Source: Syntrophorhabdales bacterium
GTDB taxonomy: Bacteria; Desulfobacterota; Syntrophorhabdia; Syntrophorhabdales; WCHB1-27
Assembly (NCBI GenBank): GCA_035541455.1
Contig: DATKNH010000073.1
Location: forward strand, 1-63,644
Direction of reading: 5' to 3'
Length of the DNA: 63,644 nt
In this document: one piece after another, positions 19,301 to 27,189 of the stretch
Position numbering within the stretch: position 1 is the stretch's first letter
Layout of the letters: the number at the start of each line of letters is the position of its first letter
Made by a program: the position numbers and the translations under genes
The notes under the pieces: model-generated
The model's database searches: none
What the model was told of the DNA's origin: nothing
The model's input: the letters and a program-made list of their open reading frames with translations, nothing else

Positions 19301-19559
19301 TGTCGGTAAGCAGGTGATGGAGGAAAGCTATGCGTTTTGAATCGTCTTCCTTTTCGAAAATACGCTGAGTGTATGTTGGGAAGTAATGTACATCACGTCC
19401 GGTAAAAAACTCCAACTCCTCCTTCAAAAGGAGGGCTTCATCGTCGGCATCGTAAAGTACGATGATCTTACGGTCTACTATTGTTGATAGAAAAAAGGAG
19501 AGAAAGGAACCTATTCTTCCGGTTATGTAAATTGTGCCTTTATCTGGAACGTGGTACAT
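16395..19559 (-). CDS. mfd: transcription-repair coupling factor
   Basis: Mfd removes RNA polymerase stalled at DNA damage and recruits UvrA. Order of domains: UvrB-like N-terminus, RNA-polymerase-interaction domain (KDLAVGEYVVHIEHGIGVYRG), then superfamily 2 translocase with GDVGFGKTEVA (Walker A), DEEHRFG (Walker B), SATPIPRTLHMA and QLRGRVGRGKRQAYAYLL, then the C-terminal TRCF domain. The frame is open to 19604, but those 15 residues come from a 7-base repeat tract. The ATG at 19559 (MYHVPDKGTIYITG), with AAGG upstream, is preferred and gives 1054 residues, a little short for the family. It heads the leftward mfd-ppiC-surA-pdxA-permease run. Confidence 0.93.
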   Translation of the reverse strand: MYHVPDKGTIYITGRIGSFLSFFLSTIVDRKIIVLYDADDEALLLKEELEFFTGRDVHYFPTYTQRIFEKEDDSKRIAFLHHLLTDNSFIGLFPSEALFHRLFQAEYLTRGSREVVFGDTILQEELITFLESAGYEPASLVREQGDFAKRGAIVDIFSPSSDKPLRIEFLGDQVYSIRHFDPASQRSLKEIERCLLIPTRSSEGDATLLDYLQEGSVVAHRELASLLNSNADTSPITSLEDLETRFSFFLNIDTSGIRGNEDGPVLEAVSNDDLRIAFEARKTEIFKTLAEKLRSDWAGFSHLYIFAVHNHQAERLQEIFKNYDIALPVLSSMSPATKEKEWGIVIGPLRRGFRTNSIILLTEEEIVGPKKRVIKKKWEGVDEFLNSFKDLAVGEYVVHIEHGIGVYRGIRKLKVGDYEKDFLLIEYQDDDRLYVPIDSLELVQKYIGGEKAQPKIDKLGSMRWKSAKSKVRTYVEDIAKELIQFYAERELAKGHAYPPEDEVFREMEERFEFEETEGQLRAIEEVQRDLQRERPMDRVVCGDVGFGKTEVALRAAFKVVMDGNQAAVLVPTTVLAQQHYSTFVERFKDYPMMIEMLSRFRSKEEQARIVERLNKGAVDVIVGTHRLLQKDITFKDLGLLIIDEEHRFGVKAKEKLKFIKKDVDVLTLSATPIPRTLHMAITGIKDLSIIDTPPLDRLAVKTSVVKFNDELIKKAVTNELARGGQVFFVHNVVHNIGVVCGHLEKLLPDAKIAVAHGQMRGSELERIMLGFINRKYDILLSTNIIESGLDITNVNTIFINNAHRFGLADLYQLRGRVGRGKRQAYAYLLVPKEEVLTRDSLLRLKIIEEMTELGSGLKVANYDLEIRGTGNLLGREQSGHINLIGFELYVKMIEDAVKELKEDVHEVEEFTPEINIPINAFIPEEYIPDETGKLLTYKRLSRIKDEIELAEMEEELKDRYGIIPEPLENLLEIIQLRIFLARIRVKRLDYSGKRMAVQVTESTPLRMEKLLKLVKEDKGMVKILPDGKIVFQADGGPRAVMASARNILMNITTL

Positions 19560-19571
19560 ACATGACCTTGG

Positions 19572-19712
19572 GTAAGCAGTTAACTGTGCGCAGTAAGCGG
19601 TCAAACCACGACCTACAGCCCTTAGTCTACCAGATTTTTTGAAAGCTTATCTGCAGAAGCTAGTTCGTATATGGCGAGGGTTCTCTTCCATACTGCGCAC
19701 AGCTCACTGGTT
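19572..19712. repeat. folded-back 7-base repeat upstream of mfd
   Basis: Five heptamers in a row (GTAAGCA, GTTAACT, GTGCGCA, GTAAGCG, GTCAAAC; 19572-19606) form one arm; the other lies at about 19687-19712. The core CTGTGCGCAGTA (19584-19595) is perfectly complementary to 19691-19702. The left arm overlaps the longer possible mfd start. The rest of this intergenic region shows no gene. Confidence 0.6.
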
Positions 19713-19786
19713 AGTCTCTTTATTATATCAGTTTTTCGGAGGTTCAGCCAGAGTCTGTGGTTATTCCGATGAACAGTATATTGATG

Positions 19787-19820
19787 CTCACCGCTACTGC
19801 TCACCGCTTACCGCTCACTT
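19787..19820. repeat. 7-base tract (word CTCACCG)
   Basis: CTCACCG, CTACTG (one base short), CTCACCG, CTTACCG, CTCACTT follow one another, ending six bases before the lytic transglycosylase stop codon on the other strand. Confidence 0.55.
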
Positions 19821-19825
19821 TAAGT

Positions 19826-20431
19826 CTATTGTGCTTCGGGGAGGACGCTCACGGTTTTTTCGTACTCGCTCAGAACCGCCTTTGCGAAGCGCAGGCTGGG
19901 CTTCTGACGTTTGGTTGCAAGTTCCCTCGCCTTCGTCTGACCGCTATTGTATGCGTAAAGCGCCCAGGAGAGGGTCTCAAAATTCTCAATAAGCTGCGAG
20001 AGCTGGTAAACCCCAAACTTGATGTTCTTTTCCGGTTCATGGAGAATGCGGTCACTGCTCCAGTTGACACCAAGCGTTTCCGCGATGTCCCGACCCAGAG
20101 ACGGTTTGATCTGCAGCAATCCCCTGGCTCCTTTCGAAGATACAGCATTCTCTTTGAAGTTGCTCTCCACTTTCATGACGGCCAATACGAGCCGGTAATC
20201 GAGACCGTGCTTCTTCGACTCAGCATACACGTGAGTTGCTATTTCCCGCAGCCTTTCTTCAGACACATCCGGCATGCGCTCTTGCAGGTAGCCCACAATG
20301 TTCTCTATGGTGTTGTCATCGTGAGAGTCAGGGGCTTGCACGTGCTTCACCGTATGCGTTGCCGTAACGATAAGCGCGGGTATCATCGCAGCCGAAGTCA
20401 GAACGAGTAATACTTTCCTTGATGGTTTCAC
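19826..20431 (-). CDS. lytic murein transglycosylase, SLT domain
   Basis: A 201-residue exported enzyme that cleaves peptidoglycan glycan strands. An N-terminal hydrophobic segment (about 6-25) is a signal peptide or anchor. The SLT domain covers about 65-195, with catalytic Glu89 in MKVESNF, then SSKGARGLLQIKP and the ALYAYNSGQ motif. It resembles the minimal MltC/Slt-type catalytic domain without extra modules. It stands alone, flanked by a repeat tract downstream and a LysE gene upstream in the same direction. Confidence 0.88.
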   Translation of the reverse strand: MKPSRKVLLVLTSAAMIPALIVTATHTVKHVQAPDSHDDNTIENIVGYLQERMPDVSEERLREIATHVYAESKKHGLDYRLVLAVMKVESNFKENAVSSKGARGLLQIKPSLGRDIAETLGVNWSSDRILHEPEKNIKFGVYQLSQLIENFETLSWALYAYNSGQTKARELATKRQKPSLRFAKAVLSEYEKTVSVLPEAQ

Positions 20432-20521
20432 AGCGTGTTACTATAAGACACCTGGGTCTTAATGTCAACCATGGGAAAGACGGCGAGTTGAAAGGAAGGG
20501 TTTCTGTCCGCAGAGGTTGTC

Positions 20522-21205
20522 TCAACCCTGAGTCAAAAAATGATATCCCTTGTTGATGAAGAAGAAGCCCAAGAAGATAAGAAAGAGGCTGCATACGAAA
20601 AGTACGCCTTTTATGATGGGAGTGCTGACGTATCTCCTCCCCATGTGAATGCTATAGGAGACAAAGCTGTACCATGCCAGATCTGAACTGATATGCCCTG
20701 CAAAAAAGGCAACCACGCCAGCTATGCCAAGGCCTCTTGCGAACATGACGTAGCCGAGACCGATGGTGAGCCACCAGATAAACCAATATGGATTGGAGAG
20801 GCTTATGATGATGCCGGCGAAAACAGGGTGTAGGCCTTTGACAGAACCATTGTCGCCGGCATTGAGGCTATATCCGCGCAAGCTTTTCATGATAGCGATG
20901 CCCATGGATATCATGACCACGCCGCCGCAGAATGAGAAGGACATGTACAACGTTGGATTAGCGAGCAGGCCGCCGAGACCGAACACAATCAGAATCAGTA
21001 AGATAACCTCAAGCACGCCGTGTCCCAGCACCACTAGCGGGCCCACGTGCCCGCCCCGTTTCGCTGATTCAGTTATGGTGACGGTCAGGAGAGGGCCGGG
21101 TGCCATTGCCCCTGTCAGGCCCAGAATAAATCCCACAGCGAAGAGGCTCCACAAGGTCATAGGGTTTAAGTAAACCACAGTTCGTGAGGAAAATGGTAGC
21201 GTCAA
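20522..21205 (-). CDS. LysE/RhtB-family amino acid exporter
   Basis: A 227-residue inner-membrane protein with six predicted helices. The N-terminal motif GFILGLTGAMAPGPLLTVTI is the LysE signature (GxxxGxxPGP), and SNPYWFIWWLTIG is the second conserved block. Members export lysine, threonine, homoserine or related compounds. The first ATG gives 15 residues before MTLWSLFAVG; starting at that second Met (21160) is equally plausible. Substrate unknown. Confidence 0.87.
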   Translation of the reverse strand: MTLPFSSRTVVYLNPMTLWSLFAVGFILGLTGAMAPGPLLTVTITESAKRGGHVGPLVVLGHGVLEVILLILIVFGLGGLLANPTLYMSFSFCGGVVMISMGIAIMKSLRGYSLNAGDNGSVKGLHPVFAGIIISLSNPYWFIWWLTIGLGYVMFARGLGIAGVVAFFAGHISSDLAWYSFVSYSIHMGRRYVSTPIIKGVLFVCSLFLIFLGFFFINKGYHFLTQG

Positions 21206-21233
21206 GAGGCATGAAAGCAGGACATCAAGTGCG

Positions 21234-22157
21234 TTGCTGACGCGTTGTTTCTCCGCGGCGGATTGCGAAGATGGTTCAGGCTTTTGTGGTATAATGTCGA
21301 CCGCACGGGCCTCATATATGGAACGACAACAAAGCAGCGATTTTCACCCTCCGATCTCAGCCAAGGTGCCTTGTACCGGTTTGGATTCGATAATAGAACG
21401 AGGCGCTCAAGCCGTGGCGAACAGAGGCGTACTCAAAGGTCGTCAGCGTGAAACAGGGCGCAGACAACGAAGCCATCTGATTGAAGACACACTGGTACAG
21501 GCGAGGCTGGTAATGCTCGGCACCATCCACCGGGATAAGGATGGCGGTCTGCTCCTTTCGGGATGGCTCGACCGCGTCAAGCCCGAAGTGATTACCCTGG
21601 AGTTCTCCCTCTACGGCATGCTGTTCAGAAAAGTCCACGGGCCCGAACTCCGCAAACGGGTAGGTGCACTCATCAGAGAAATGGCAGTCCCTGTGGAGCA
21701 GTCGCGTGCAGTAGTTCAGGCACTCTCTGACTACATTGACCTTCCCTACGAATATGCCGAAACCTCACGCTACGCTGACGGTGCCGGAGTGCCGCTCCAC
21801 CTGCTGGATGTAGATCGCTTCTCTATGATCAATCTCTGGCACGTACAGGAGTTGATTGATGAGCGAAATCTGCGGACGTGGTTGGGCGATCAAACATCGC
21901 GTGAAAACGAGATCACAAAAGAGAGAGCACTCGCCCGTCTTTTTTTCGACAAGGGTGTGCGGGCTTTTGCTTATACTGACGAAATGCTCACGCGCGACAG
22001 GCATATAGTAGAGAAACTGGCTTCCTTGGCGCACCGCTACAATGGTAAGCGCATTCTCCACGTATGCGGATGGCAACACCTCGTCGACCAGGGCAACCTG
22101 TATCATACACTCAATCCGGTAAAGGTTTTTCTTCATGATAGAACTCTTCGTGTTTGA
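21234..22157 (+). CDS. TraB/PrgY (Tiki superfamily)-like protein, start uncertain
   Basis: From about residue 86 the protein matches the TraB/GumN-type Tiki fold: ARLVMLGTIHRD (GTxH motif), an EFSLYG Glu strand, a long helical middle with TRDRHIVEKL, and VCGWQHL near residue 283 at the position of the family's second GxxH site. Some members are metalloproteases, others regulatory; function here is unknown. The first 85 residues look unlike any protein and overlap a degenerate palindromic repeat (about 21398-21476). The ATG at 21513, with GCGAGG upstream, may therefore be the true start; the longest frame is reported. It overlaps the next gene by 23 bases. Confidence 0.65.
   Translation: MLTRCFSAADCEDGSGFCGIMSTARASYMERQQSSDFHPPISAKVPCTGLDSIIERGAQAVANRGVLKGRQRETGRRQRSHLIEDTLVQARLVMLGTIHRDKDGGLLLSGWLDRVKPEVITLEFSLYGMLFRKVHGPELRKRVGALIREMAVPVEQSRAVVQALSDYIDLPYEYAETSRYADGAGVPLHLLDVDRFSMINLWHVQELIDERNLRTWLGDQTSRENEITKERALARLFFDKGVRAFAYTDEMLTRDRHIVEKLASLAHRYNGKRILHVCGWQHLVDQGNLYHTLNPVKVFLHDRTLRV
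21398..21476 (-). repeat. degenerate copy of the palindromic element
   Basis: AGGCGCTCAAGCCG here is identical to a 14-base block (reverse strand) of the element after ahcY. It is followed at the same distances by GAGGCGTAC and a GGCGCAGACAACGAAG-like block. The central hairpin is decayed (CGTACT / GGTCGT). It lies in the doubtful 5' part of the TraB-like frame. Confidence 0.5.
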
Positions 22158-22752
22158 CTTGGGAAAAGTAATTCTTCCCTTCGAACACCGGCAGATCGCG
22201 TCAAAGCTGTGGCAAAGGTGCAGGAACAAGGGACGTCTGCCAGAGAGCGCCATTTTCGATGACCTTTTTGACATGGAAAACGGCGCAATAAACCGCTACG
22301 AGGAAGGACTCTCTTCGTCCGAGGAGTTCTTCCTGGACATTCGCAAGCGCTATGACCTCGCAGTGGAGTTTGAGGAATTCAGTGAGATATGGAACAATAT
22401 TTTCTGGGACAATCCAGAAGTAGATAAAGTACTTGTGTACCTGAAAAGCAAGGGCTATCCCTTGTTCCTGCTCAGCAATACAAATGAACTCCATTTCTCA
22501 TACGTGATCGAGCGGTTCCCGATTGTTCACCTTTTTGATGAATGGATACTCTCATTTGAGGTGGGCGCGAAAAAACCCGCCAAGCGCATGTACGATGCAA
22601 TCTTTGAAAAAACAGACGTGGACAGGGCTCACGTCCTGTATATCGATGACATCGATGCGTATGTTCAGGCAGCCCGTTCTTACGGGATTCCGGGGCTCGT
22701 CTACACAAGCCCCGAAGATCTGTGGCACGTTCTGAGGCAGTATGGCATTTAA
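22135..22752 (+). CDS. HAD hydrolase, YihX-like sugar-phosphate phosphatase
   Basis: A 205-residue haloacid dehalogenase-superfamily phosphatase. Motif I is FDLGKV with nucleophile Asp8; motif II is LLSNTN; motif III is KKPAKRMY; motif IV is YIDDID. The combination FDLG(N/K)V, LSNTN followed by LH and a KP-x-x-R/K-x-Y block closely follows E. coli YihX, an alpha-glucose-1-phosphate phosphatase, so a sugar phosphate is the best guess for substrate. Its ATG lies inside the end of the TraB-like gene. Confidence 0.85.
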   Translation: MIELFVFDLGKVILPFEHRQIASKLWQRCRNKGRLPESAIFDDLFDMENGAINRYEEGLSSSEEFFLDIRKRYDLAVEFEEFSEIWNNIFWDNPEVDKVLVYLKSKGYPLFLLSNTNELHFSYVIERFPIVHLFDEWILSFEVGAKKPAKRMYDAIFEKTDVDRAHVLYIDDIDAYVQAARSYGIPGLVYTSPEDLWHVLRQYGI

Positions 22753-22763
22753 GGGTATTTTGA

Positions 22764-22791
22764 CGGCTCACGGCTCACGGCTCACGGCTCA
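22764..22791. repeat. perfect 4 x 7-base tandem repeat (CGGCTCA) before lgt
   Basis: Four identical contiguous copies of CGGCTCA end 12 bases before the GTG of lgt. The sequence right after them (GGGCGG) is the only candidate ribosome site for lgt. Confidence 0.8.
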
Positions 22792-22803
22792 GGGCGGCCT
22801 CGA

Positions 22804-23589
22804 GTGATCCCTTATCCCCATATTGATCCGGTTATCGTCCAGATAGGACCCCTTGCCGTCAGATGGTACGGCATGATGTACGTCGCCGGTTTTGGCCTTT
22901 CGTATTTGCTCTTGCTGTACCAGGTCGGACGCAGAAGCGTGGCAGTTACACGCGCCCAGATAGATGACCTATATTTCTACCTGATTCTCGGGCTTCTCGT
23001 TGGCGCCCGGCTGGGATACGTGATCTTTTACAATTTGCCATTTTTTCTGGAGCATCCTGTTGAGATCTTCGTGCTGTGGCATGGAGGCATGTCCTTTCAT
23101 GGCGGCCTCATAGGAGCATTCCTCGCGGGCTACGCTGGGATCAGAAGAAAAAAAATAGATTTCTGGAAAGCGGCCGATCTGATCATTCCGACCGCCCCGG
23201 TAGGCATAGGACTGGGACGACTGGGGAACTTCATCAACGGAGAGTTGTACGGTAAACCGTCGGACGTGCCCTGGGCGATGATCTTTCCGGAAGGGGGTCC
23301 GGTGGCCAGGCACCCTTCACAGCTCTATGAGGCTTTTCTGGAAGGGCTCCTTCTTTTTTTGATTCTCTGGTTTTATAAGGACAAGAAGAAACGGGACGGG
23401 GATGTGTTCGCGCTCTTCCTCATATGCTATGGATTTTTCCGGACGTTCTGCGAGTTCTTCAGGGAACCTGATGTGCAGGTGGGTTACATCTTCGGCATCA
23501 TCACCATGGGACAGATACTGAGCCTGTCCATGGTGTGTATTGGTCTCTTCCTGAAATATGGGTACTTGAGAAGGAGGGGTCGATCGTAA
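22804..23589 (+). CDS. lgt: prolipoprotein diacylglyceryl transferase
   Basis: Lgt transfers diacylglycerol from phosphatidylglycerol to the lipobox cysteine of prolipoproteins at the inner membrane. The 261-residue product has seven or so membrane helices and the Lgt signature GRLGNFINGELYGK, with HGGMSFHGGLIG (catalytic His region) and RHPSQLYEA. The start is GTG: the family N-terminus MIPYPHIDPV begins there, but the ribosome site is poor and lies just after a 7-base repeat tract. At least one lipoprotein substrate, the PpiC-type protein, is encoded in the window. Confidence 0.95.
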   Translation: MIPYPHIDPVIVQIGPLAVRWYGMMYVAGFGLSYLLLLYQVGRRSVAVTRAQIDDLYFYLILGLLVGARLGYVIFYNLPFFLEHPVEIFVLWHGGMSFHGGLIGAFLAGYAGIRRKKIDFWKAADLIIPTAPVGIGLGRLGNFINGELYGKPSDVPWAMIFPEGGPVARHPSQLYEAFLEGLLLFLILWFYKDKKKRDGDVFALFLICYGFFRTFCEFFREPDVQVGYIFGIITMGQILSLSMVCIGLFLKYGYLRRRGRS

Positions 23590-23626
23590 TGGGATCGGAG
23601 TTGGAACGTCAGACCAAGGCAACGGG

Positions 23627-23661
23627 TTCTGAAGTCAGGAGTCTGGTGTCTGATGTCCGGA
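23627..23661. repeat. 7-base tract (word GTCTGRT) between lgt and corA
   Basis: TTCTGAA, GTCAGGA, GTCTGGT, GTCTGAT, GTCCGGA run contiguously and end 25 bases before the corA ATG. CGTCAGACC just upstream (23607-23615) is partly complementary to the tract. Confidence 0.6.
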
Positions 23662-23686
23662 ATGAAGCCTTCCGGGGTGAACCGCG

Positions 23687-24754
23687 ATGAACAGGGGGTT
23701 GGTGAGCAGGTCAAAAAAGATAGGCATGCCGCCGGGAACGCTTGTGCATATAGGACAGCAGAAGCTGGATGTCCAGAAGATAAGCGTTCTGGATTATGAT
23801 GAGAGCGGCGTACACGAATATGAAATAGAGGATGTTCGCGGGCAGTGTGCGGGTTTGAAAGAAAAGCCTGCAGTTACGTGGATAAGGGTGAGAGGCCTCC
23901 ATGAAACGGAAAAAGTGAAAGCTCTGGGCGAGTGTTTCGGGCTTCATCCCCTTGTGGTGGAAGATATTCTCAACACTGATCAGCGCTCAAAGATGGAAGA
24001 TTACGGTGATTACCTCTACATTGTCTTCAAGATGCTTTATTGCGGGGTGGACAGGAGGGAGGTTACCCAGGAGCAGATCAGCCTTGTTCTTGGGCAGACA
24101 TTTGTTATTTCCTTCCAGGAAGCTGAGAATCAGGTGTTCGAGCCTGTGAGAGAACGTGTGCTTTCTGGGAAAGGGCTGCTGCGCAAGCTCGGGCCGGACT
24201 ATCTGGTGTACGGTTTGCTGGACATTGTCGTTGATAATTATTTCTCGGTACTGGAAAAGCTGGGAGAGAACATAGAGGTTCTGGCGGATCGGGTCCTCGA
24301 CAAACCTGAGCCCTCAACCCTGCGCGAGATTCAGACTTCGAAACGAGAGATGCTCTTCGTGCACCGCTGGATATGGCCCCTGAGGGAGACAGTGAGCATG
24401 CTGGGAAAACGCGATTCAGCGCTGGTGAAGGAATCGACGATCGTTTACCTGCGGGACGTCTATGACCATACACTCCAGATCATGGACACTGTTGACCTGT
24501 ACCGTGAAATGCTCTCCGAGACTCTTGATTTGTACATGTCGACCGTGAGCAACAAGTTGAATCAGGTCATGACCGTGCTCACGATCATAGCAACAATATT
24601 CATCCCTCTCACATTTCTGGCCGGCGTCTACGGCATGAACTTCAAGAACATGCCAGAACTCGAGTGGCGATGGGGCTATCCTCTGTTCTGGCTCGTCATG
24701 GTTGTGGTGACGCTGATTATGCTGGGGGCCTTCAAGCGAAAGAAATGGTTCTGA
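23687..24754 (+). CDS. corA: CorA-family magnesium/cobalt transporter
   Basis: A 355-residue pentameric divalent-cation channel of the inner membrane. A large cytosolic alpha/beta and helical region (about 1-290) precedes two C-terminal helices. The selectivity motif YGMNF follows LTFLAGV at the end of the first helix, with an EWRWGYPLFW loop, and the protein ends in KRKKWF at the cytosolic side. Length and motif order are typical. The stop codon abuts the first arm of a palindromic 3' element. Confidence 0.93.
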   Translation: MNRGLVSRSKKIGMPPGTLVHIGQQKLDVQKISVLDYDESGVHEYEIEDVRGQCAGLKEKPAVTWIRVRGLHETEKVKALGECFGLHPLVVEDILNTDQRSKMEDYGDYLYIVFKMLYCGVDRREVTQEQISLVLGQTFVISFQEAENQVFEPVRERVLSGKGLLRKLGPDYLVYGLLDIVVDNYFSVLEKLGENIEVLADRVLDKPEPSTLREIQTSKREMLFVHRWIWPLRETVSMLGKRDSALVKESTIVYLRDVYDHTLQIMDTVDLYREMLSETLDLYMSTVSNKLNQVMTVLTIIATIFIPLTFLAGVYGMNFKNMPELEWRWGYPLFWLVMVVVTLIMLGAFKRKKWF

Positions 24755-24943
24755 AATCAATTCGCCTTTGAGTCGCCTACCTTCGCTGCCCTTCAGCCTG
24801 TTCTTGCTCCCGCCACCCGCGTGGATGTTGATTGCCCCCGCTTGACGGAGGGTTGCTCGCGGGTACCCGGCCAAACCAAGGCCTCGGCTCGCCCGGGGTA
24901 CCCAGCTGAAGGCTGGGTCGTCCATCTCAAATGCGAATTGATT
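24755..24943 (+). repeat. palindromic 3' element following corA
   Basis: A 189-bp imperfect palindrome starting on the base after the corA stop. Arms AATCAATTCGCCTTTGAG (24755-24772) and 24926-24943 pair at 17 of 18 positions. Next to the left arm is CGCCTACCTTCGCTGCCCTT plus CAGCCTGTTCTTGCTCCC, nearly identical (reverse strand) to the element at 11340-11470, whose arms are unrelated. Its interior has two GGGTACCC palindromes. No gene was seen between 24755 and 25038. Confidence 0.7.
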
Positions 24944-25038
24944 CGAGATCGCTTCTCCGGCTGGTTTTCTTTGTGCGCCATGAGACTTTCTGTTACAATT
25001 TTGCTTCGAGAGTCATAATATAGATAAAGGGGTGGCTA

Positions 25039-25371
25039 ATGATTCAGAAGACGATCGAGAATATTGAAACGAAGATACGAGAAAGCGACTCTGTCAGCAA
25101 TGAGAGCAGAAGCGAATTATTGGGCCTTCTGGCAACCCTCAAGGCTGAGATCGGGGAGCTCTCAAAGACGCATCCGGAGCAGGCGGAGAGTATCACCTCT
25201 TTTGCGCAGGCATCTGCACATGAGGCTACAAGAAAAGAGAAGAATCCTGATCTTCTCAAGCTCTCTCTGGATGGCCTGTCAGGGTCGGTCAAGGAACTGG
25301 AAACATCTCACCCAAATCTTACGCGTCTTGTAAACAGAGTGTCGCAGGCTCTGGCCAATATGGGGATCTGA
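25039..25371 (+). CDS. small DUF4404-like protein
   Basis: A 110-residue, largely helical, soluble protein with a good ribosome site (AAAGGGGTGG). The C-terminal stretch HPNLTRLVNRVSQALANMGI resembles the end of DUF4404 proteins, which have no established function. No catalytic motif, signal peptide or membrane segment is visible. It stands between the corA element and a patatin gene, with no obvious operon partner. Confidence 0.7.
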   Translation: MIQKTIENIETKIRESDSVSNESRSELLGLLATLKAEIGELSKTHPEQAESITSFAQASAHEATRKEKNPDLLKLSLDGLSGSVKELETSHPNLTRLVNRVSQALANMGI

Positions 25372-25453
25372 CCGCGGTACGGGAACGTGTATGAAAGCTG
25401 ACGTGATCGACGTGCTGACGCGGCAATCAGAGCAGCGCTGAAGGAGGATGCGC

Positions 25454-26440
25454 ATGACTAAAAAGGCGGACGCTGTATTCGAGGGTGGTGGGGTTAAGGG
25501 AATTGGGCTCGTGGGCGCCGTTTCCGAGATTGAAAAGGCGGGCTATGAATTTCAGAATCTTGCCGGTACCTCTGCTGGCGCCATAGTGGCTGGTTTGCTG
25601 GCAGTGGGCTACAGCGCTGCCGAGATCGAGCAGGAAATGGAGAAGCTCGATTACAACAAGTTCAAGGATGAAGGGCCGCTCGATGAAATTGGCTTGATAG
25701 GGAAAGGCATCAATATTGGGCTGGACTACGGCATTTACGAAGGGAAGTATTTCGAGTCATGGTACGAAGGTTTGTTGGTCAAAAAAGGCAAGAAGACCTT
25801 TGGGCAGATAAAAACAGATGACCCTGACGAAAAATACAGGTACAAATTCCAGGCGATCGCTTCAGACATCAGTGACAGAAAGCTGCTTGTGCTGCCCCGT
25901 GATCTTGCCTACTTCGGGTTGGATCCCGACCAGTTCAGTATTTCGAGAGCAGTGCGTATGAGCATGAGTATCCCGATATTCTTCGAGCCCGTCAAATTGC
26001 GGGACAAAGATGGGGTTGATCACTACATAGTGGACGGAGGCGCACTGAGCAATTACCCGATCTGGCTTCTTGACGACGGAACAAGTGCGCCGCCTTGGCC
26101 CACGTTTGGTTTCAAGTTGATGGAGCCCGACAAACGGGAGTTGAAAGCTGGTAGCCCTAACCCGATCAACAGTATGGTAACCTTTCTGAAGGCGCTTGGC
26201 GGTACCATGATGGACGCCCATGACAATTATCACATTTCGAATTCAAAAGGCGATTTTGACAGGACTATAGGCATTCCGACGGTGATTAACCTCAGAGGAA
26301 GTGATATCGAGATCAAGACGACTGATTTTGGCATCACCCGGGAACAAAGTCAGGCGCTCTTTGAAAACGGCGCTACTACCGCAAGAACGTTCCTTGCGCA
26401 CTGGGATTTTGACGCATGGGTGGCGAAGTACAGAAAGTGA
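25454..26440 (+). CDS. patatin-like phospholipase
   Basis: A 328-residue patatin-family lipid acyl hydrolase, likely cytosolic or peripheral. GGGVKGIG at 11-18 is the oxyanion/phosphate loop, Ser40 in GTSAG is the nucleophile, and the Asp of the dyad is in VDGGALSNYP. An ATG six bases earlier (25448) is only one base from the AAGGAGG site, too close; the ATG at 25454 has normal spacing. Natural substrate unknown; members range from host-directed toxins to housekeeping lipases, and no signal or secretion context is present. Confidence 0.88.
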   Translation: MTKKADAVFEGGGVKGIGLVGAVSEIEKAGYEFQNLAGTSAGAIVAGLLAVGYSAAEIEQEMEKLDYNKFKDEGPLDEIGLIGKGINIGLDYGIYEGKYFESWYEGLLVKKGKKTFGQIKTDDPDEKYRYKFQAIASDISDRKLLVLPRDLAYFGLDPDQFSISRAVRMSMSIPIFFEPVKLRDKDGVDHYIVDGGALSNYPIWLLDDGTSAPPWPTFGFKLMEPDKRELKAGSPNPINSMVTFLKALGGTMMDAHDNYHISNSKGDFDRTIGIPTVINLRGSDIEIKTTDFGITREQSQALFENGATTARTFLAHWDFDAWVAKYRK

Positions 26441-26503
26441 AGAGCGGATGACAGTTAAGCAACGACCAGGGTTAAGGTTGAGGCATCCAATAGACGGGGC
26501 TGG

Positions 26504-26716
26504 TCATTTTCGGAATATGGAAAAGAGTATGGTCAGAATGATACTGATGATGATACTCGTGGTGAGAGGGAAATAAAAACTGAATTTCTCTCTCTTGACA
26601 AAAATGTCGCCGGGCAGGCGTCCTAGGTAGGGGATCTTGTCAGCATACGTGAACCCTAATCCTATGATGACGAGCACTACACCGAGGATGACGAGCGTCC
26701 TGCCTATTCCCGGCAT
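26504..26716 (-). CDS. DUF2905 small membrane protein
   Basis: A 70-residue protein with two membrane helices (about 7-25 and 46-67) joined by a loop containing KIPYLGRLPGDIFVKREKFSFYFPL. That loop matches the DUF2905 family, widespread in bacteria and without known function. It faces leftward, converging on the patatin gene. Confidence 0.85.
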   Translation of the reverse strand: MPGIGRTLVILGVVLVIIGLGFTYADKIPYLGRLPGDIFVKREKFSFYFPLTTSIIISIILTILFSIFRK

Positions 26717-26896
26717 CTCTTCTTATGTATCTCCCAAAATAGTCGCTTAAGGTCTACGGAACAAACTACAATGATTAAGGACTGTTGTCAACGCCCGCAC
26801 CTTGTGTGGAAAGAAATCTTGACGCCGTGATGGATTGAACTGAAAGAGTAATGCGTCTCATGGATGTGGGCATGGGAAGGGGATTGGGCGTGCGTA

Positions 26897-26925
26897 TTTA
26901 AATACAAGCCGTCCTGTGTTATACT
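26897..26925 (+). promoter_or_regulatory. putative promoter for tatA
   Basis: TATACT at 26920-26925 is a good -10 box; TTTAAA lies 17 bases upstream as a weak -35. Initiation would fall some 30 bases before the tatA start. The other 180 bases between the DUF2905 gene and this site hold nothing I can name. Confidence 0.4.
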
Positions 26926-26961
26926 TAAAAGTACCATTATTGTTTAAAAAGGAGAGAGATA

Positions 26962-27153
26962 ATGTTTGGTCTTGGGATGCCCGAACTGGTAGTGATCCTC
27001 GTAATCGCCCTTCTGGTTTTTGGGGCCGGAAAGCTTCCAGAAGTAGGTGGAGCAATTGGAAAAGGGATAAAAGGTTTTAAGAAAGCGATGTCTGACGATG
27101 AGAAATTGCCGCCCGCATCTAAAGACAACTCAGGAGAAGAGAAGAAGGCGTAA
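26962..27153 (+). CDS. tatA: Tat translocase subunit TatA/E
   Basis: A 63-residue TatA-type protein: short N-terminus (MFGLGMPE), one membrane helix (about 8-25), the [20 protein letters not shown] hinge and amphipathic helix, then an acidic/basic tail. TatA oligomers form the pathway for folded proteins across the inner membrane. AAAGGAGAG precedes the ATG. No tatB or tatC is adjacent, so this is a stand-alone copy. Confidence 0.93.
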   Translation: MFGLGMPELVVILVIALLVFGAGKLPEVGGAIGKGIKGFKKAMSDDEKLPPASKDNSGEEKKA

Positions 27154-27161
27154 TCCGATCT

Positions 27162-27189
27162 GGCTGTCTGCAGCCCCTCACTTTTTTTT
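27162..27189 (+). terminator. possible intrinsic terminator after tatA
   Basis: GGCTG-TCTG-CAGCC, then six bases, then eight Ts. The stem is short and the T-run is offset, so it is probably weak. It lies between convergent tatA and queH and its T-run overlaps the queH 3' end. Confidence 0.4.
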